NCBI RefSeq assembly: GCF_000247815.1
Contig: NC_021676.1
Span: forward strand, 3,377,544 to 3,441,543
Source of the DNA: Ficedula albicollis
Lineage: Eukaryota; Chordata; Aves; Passeriformes; Muscicapidae
DNA: 64,000 nucleotides
Reading direction: 5' to 3'
The translations under genes were made by a program, and so were the position numbers. Positions 61,349 through 64,000 of the stretch are shown here, piece after piece. Positions within the stretch are counted from its first letter, which is position 1. Every line of letters begins with the position of its first letter. Under the pieces are notes generated by a model that was given only the letters and a program-made list of their open reading frames with translations, had not been told where the DNA came from and made no database searches.

Positions 61349-61414
61349 GGGGAAAATAACTTTTTTTTTTTTTTTTTTGGGGAAAAAAACTTTTTTTTTT
61401 TTTTTTTTTTTTTT
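61349..61414. repeat. Twin poly-T tracts with duplicated leader
   Basis: Two adjacent copies of 'ggggaaaa' + 'taac'/'aaac' + T run occur: 61349-61378 (18 T) and 61379-61414 (24 T). The pattern indicates a small tandem duplication that included the homopolymer, followed by length drift. Such loci are prone to sequencing and polymerase error. Confidence 0.92.
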
Positions 61415-62326
61415 GCCGCACTGATATCAGAGTCCCTTGTTACCTGACTAAAACTCATCCAGACAAAGGCGGTGCAGACTCTGCTTGATGGGGTTCCTGC
61501 ATTGCCCTGCAAAGAGAATTTGGCATTTTTGTGATGTTTGGGCAAAGTTCTTGGAGATGGGAGGGTTCACTCCCTGCTGAATATGGTGGCTTTATAAATT
61601 AGAACAGCAATTATGGGCAGGAGTGCTTTCCACATGAGATGAGCTCTCGTTGACTTTTTGACGCCTTTTCTAGCTTGCCTTATTTTTATGGATTCTTCTT
61701 CTCTTGGGTGGCCCCTTGAACTGTGGAATAAGGCAACACAAAATGGTTTAAATCTGTTTAAATCTGTTAATTCTGGATTTGGGATAATTCTTGGTTTCCA
61801 GAAGTATCCCATTCTTTGGACTAAGCAATGATTTAATGAAAAACCCCTAAGCTGGCCTGTAAATCCTGTGCTTTTAGCTTTCTGTGCCTCTCACTTCATT
61901 GTAGAGCCAGAGGGCCACACTCAATAGACTTATAACTCCAACCAAGACCTAAGAGCACATGTAATTACCCCTTGTATCATAATTTATAAACCTGCTGGAA
62001 TTTATAATTATCTTAAGATACTGTTTTCTTGCCTTTATTTTTAATTAAGCCAGTCCTTGCTCAACTTATTTTTTTGGTTTTTAAATTCTACCCATAAAAA
62101 TCTACCAGACATGCCAGACACAAAATAAATAAATGCAATCTAGAGGGGAAAATACATATGCTGCCTCTGGCAAGAGGGGTGTTAAAAACTAAAGTGCCCC
62201 TGTTATAATTGCAGTCATTAAGCCGTGATGAATAAATGAACATTATGCAGTCAGCTTGAAATAAAGTAAAATATTAAATAAATTTAAAATAAAACAACAG
62301 GGGAAAAAACCCACCAACAAATAGAA
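61415..62326. other. Non-coding stretch, no gene recognised
   Basis: AT-rich. 61900-62240 is dense in TAAT/ATTA and 'aataaatg' words and reads like conserved non-coding DNA (see findings). A 12-bp 'tttaaatctg' duplication lies near 61747-61768. Confidence 0.5.
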
Positions 62327-62402
62327 GAGGTTGCTCAGAGCTCCATCCAGCCTGACCTTGGATTTAATTTTAAATATGTTGGCAGCAACCCAGATTATTT
62401 GA
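62327..62402 (-). mobile_element. CR1 LINE fragment, inverted
   Basis: 'gaggttgctcagagctccat' followed by 'ccagcctgaccttgga' is the reverse complement of the CR1 block just upstream of its 3' tail. The following 'ggcagcaaccca' matches loosely the next CR1 words. The fragment is about 75 bp, on the minus strand, missing its 3' terminus. Old and non-coding. Confidence 0.7.
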
Positions 62403-64000
62403 TATTCCTTAAAGCTCTGGGGCATATTTAGGTGGAGCCATCACATGAAGAGGTCTGGGAGCTCACTCATTTCTCTGTGCATTGTTTTACACACAAAATG
62501 CAGCACACACCTTTCTTCCCCAGTGAAATAAGAGAATATTGCATTGTGAGCTGAAATTTAGGCTGCAAGGATACCACAAACACGTGAGTGATACCTGTTA
62601 GCGTTTTGGCATGGAATAAATGAGTAATGGATAAGAAGGTAGTTCCTTATGGAAACCACCTGTTTCTACCTTGCTTGATCTCAAGTATGGAATTTTCAGA
62701 TAAATTCCTATCTCCCAAGACCACCTTTCTGTAGAGATCAGTGTTTTCCAATTACAAAGGGGTTGTTAACACCATATTTTGCTGTAATTTAAGTGTCTGG
62801 TGGTTGTTGCTCAGGAAGAATCACTCAGAACTCACAAAATGAAAAGAATGTCACATCTTACTTTTAAATTTTTCCTTCTTGATGCTATTAATCAATTTTC
62901 CCTTAGTGAGTGTAAATGCATACCTTAAATGCTAAAAAGAAAATCTACACTAGACAGCTTTATTCCATCAAGAATTTAGTCTTTTTTTGTGTGTCAGTAG
63001 GGACATAAGAGTTCATATTATTTACATTTTATAGATGTTATACTGTGTTCCAGTGGTATTTAATTTTATTTGTTTTTCCAGCAAATCATGTCATTCTACC
63101 TGAATTATTTGTGTCTTTATTGATCTTTTGATCAGGGGAGAAGTATATTAAAAATGAATGCTGGGAGAGAGAAAAAATGATTCACACTGGGTGGCTTGGC
63201 TGAGTACACTTCAGAAAAGTTCCAAACAACATAAATAATGTATTGGAATTCCCTTAAAATAACATAAATATGAAGAGAGCCCAAGGCAAGGTGCTGCAGG
63301 GTGGTCACAGCAGGTCCATGTGTTCTCCAGTGAAAGCTGCATTGCCCACGAAGATTTGAATATTAAAATTGCCACATGGTCATAACAAGTTCTCCATTTC
63401 TGATTCCAAACAATTGTTTCAGTAGTGCAGGGAGCTGTGTGAAAAAACTCTGGAGTGTTCAGACCTGTTCAGCTTTCTCCAGCTTCTTTTGGAGCTCGAG
63501 CATTACTGCTGCTCCTTCCACTTAGAAATTTCATTTTTATCAGAGTGAAACGGGAGCTGTGCTTGGGTGCACAAAGGGAAGTTACTGTGGCAAATGTTAT
63601 CAGCTGCTATTGGCAATTAGCTTACAGAGGATTATTGGGGGTTTTAAATGCTTAACTAGAAAGGTGATATATCGTGTGCTAATGAAAGGGAAAATTTTAA
63701 CAAATGTAGGTCATCTTTGAGCAAAATTAGCATTCAAGAGAAGTTGCCTGTTATGTCTCAACTCCAGGAAGCTGAGCCTTTAAAGCATGGTAGGATGCTG
63801 CCCTCTTCTGCTGATCCTAAACTCAGTTTTTCCTTTACAGCATCTGCAATGGTTCTGAGCAATTTTTGTTCTCTGCCAGACACTGTGGTAGTTTTGTAAA
63901 ACAGAAAATAAGTGAAGTTTTCAAGTACACTCAAGCTATATATTTAATGCTGATAATGTGTGTACAAAAAACATGTACGATATTTTGTCCCAGGTGTTTG
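62403..64000. other. Non-coding stretch, no gene recognised
   Basis: AT-rich single-copy-like sequence. Open frames are below 70 codons. No exon, RNA gene or repeat family was recognised up to the window end. Confidence 0.55.

Noticed and set aside
1..64000. CRISPR array, prophage, insertion sequence or bacterial operon
   Set aside because: There are no regular spacer-repeat arrays, no dense coding and no bacterial gene signals. The repeats and composition are those of a bird genome.

Overview
The window looks like non-coding DNA from a songbird (Passeriformes) genome. It is AT-rich and CpG-poor. No open frame can be recognised as a gene, and there are no operon-like gene strings or convincing spliced gene structures. 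The lineage call rests on the repeats: several 5'-truncated avian CR1 LINE tails, an avian endogenous-retrovirus LTR, a second LTR-like repeat of a type I associate with songbirds, and a SINE with a tRNA-Ile-like head and a CR1-like tail (TguSINE1 type). No protein-coding, rRNA or functional tRNA gene is called with confidence. The window is most simply a large intron or an intergenic desert, and the sequence alone cannot say which.

Layout. 1-10 kb: single-copy AT-rich DNA with two CR1 tails (3.9 kb on +, 6.3-6.5 kb on -). 10-11.3 kb: a 3'-complete CR1 followed by a three-copy repeat and a two-copy repeat. 18.4-19.4 kb: an apparently perfect 503-bp tandem duplication. 21 kb: a 78-bp duplication. 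26.4-27.0 kb: the only CpG-rich patch, with a 3-base GC periodicity that may mark an exon or an old exon. 30.1-30.2 kb: the SINE. 32.1-32.5 kb: another three-copy array. 34.5 kb: a CR1 piece. 35.6-37.0 kb: a TG-rich composite minisatellite, duplicated together with part of an LTR-like repeat. 39.3-40.0 kb: a 150-bp tandem duplication next to an ERV LTR. 40.4 and 47.4-47.8 kb: 68-bp and 205-bp duplications. 46.9 and 51.1 kb: old CR1 pieces. 58.8-59.1 kb: a 14-bp minisatellite of 23 copies with an 8-unit higher-order period. 61.3-61.4 kb: twin poly-T tracts. 62.3 kb: a last CR1 fragment.

The most distinctive property is the number of direct, spacer-free tandem duplications (about 17, with units of 14 to about 580 bp), many nearly identical. 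Two triplications share an A-B-A pattern, in which the outer copies are identical and keep a flank that the middle copy lacks. No new gene system was found. The items most worth checking are the CpG/periodicity patch, the perfect 503-bp duplication (real or assembly artefact), the higher-order minisatellite and the LTR/TG-repeat duplication. All family assignments come from recognising consensus features by eye; no database search was run.
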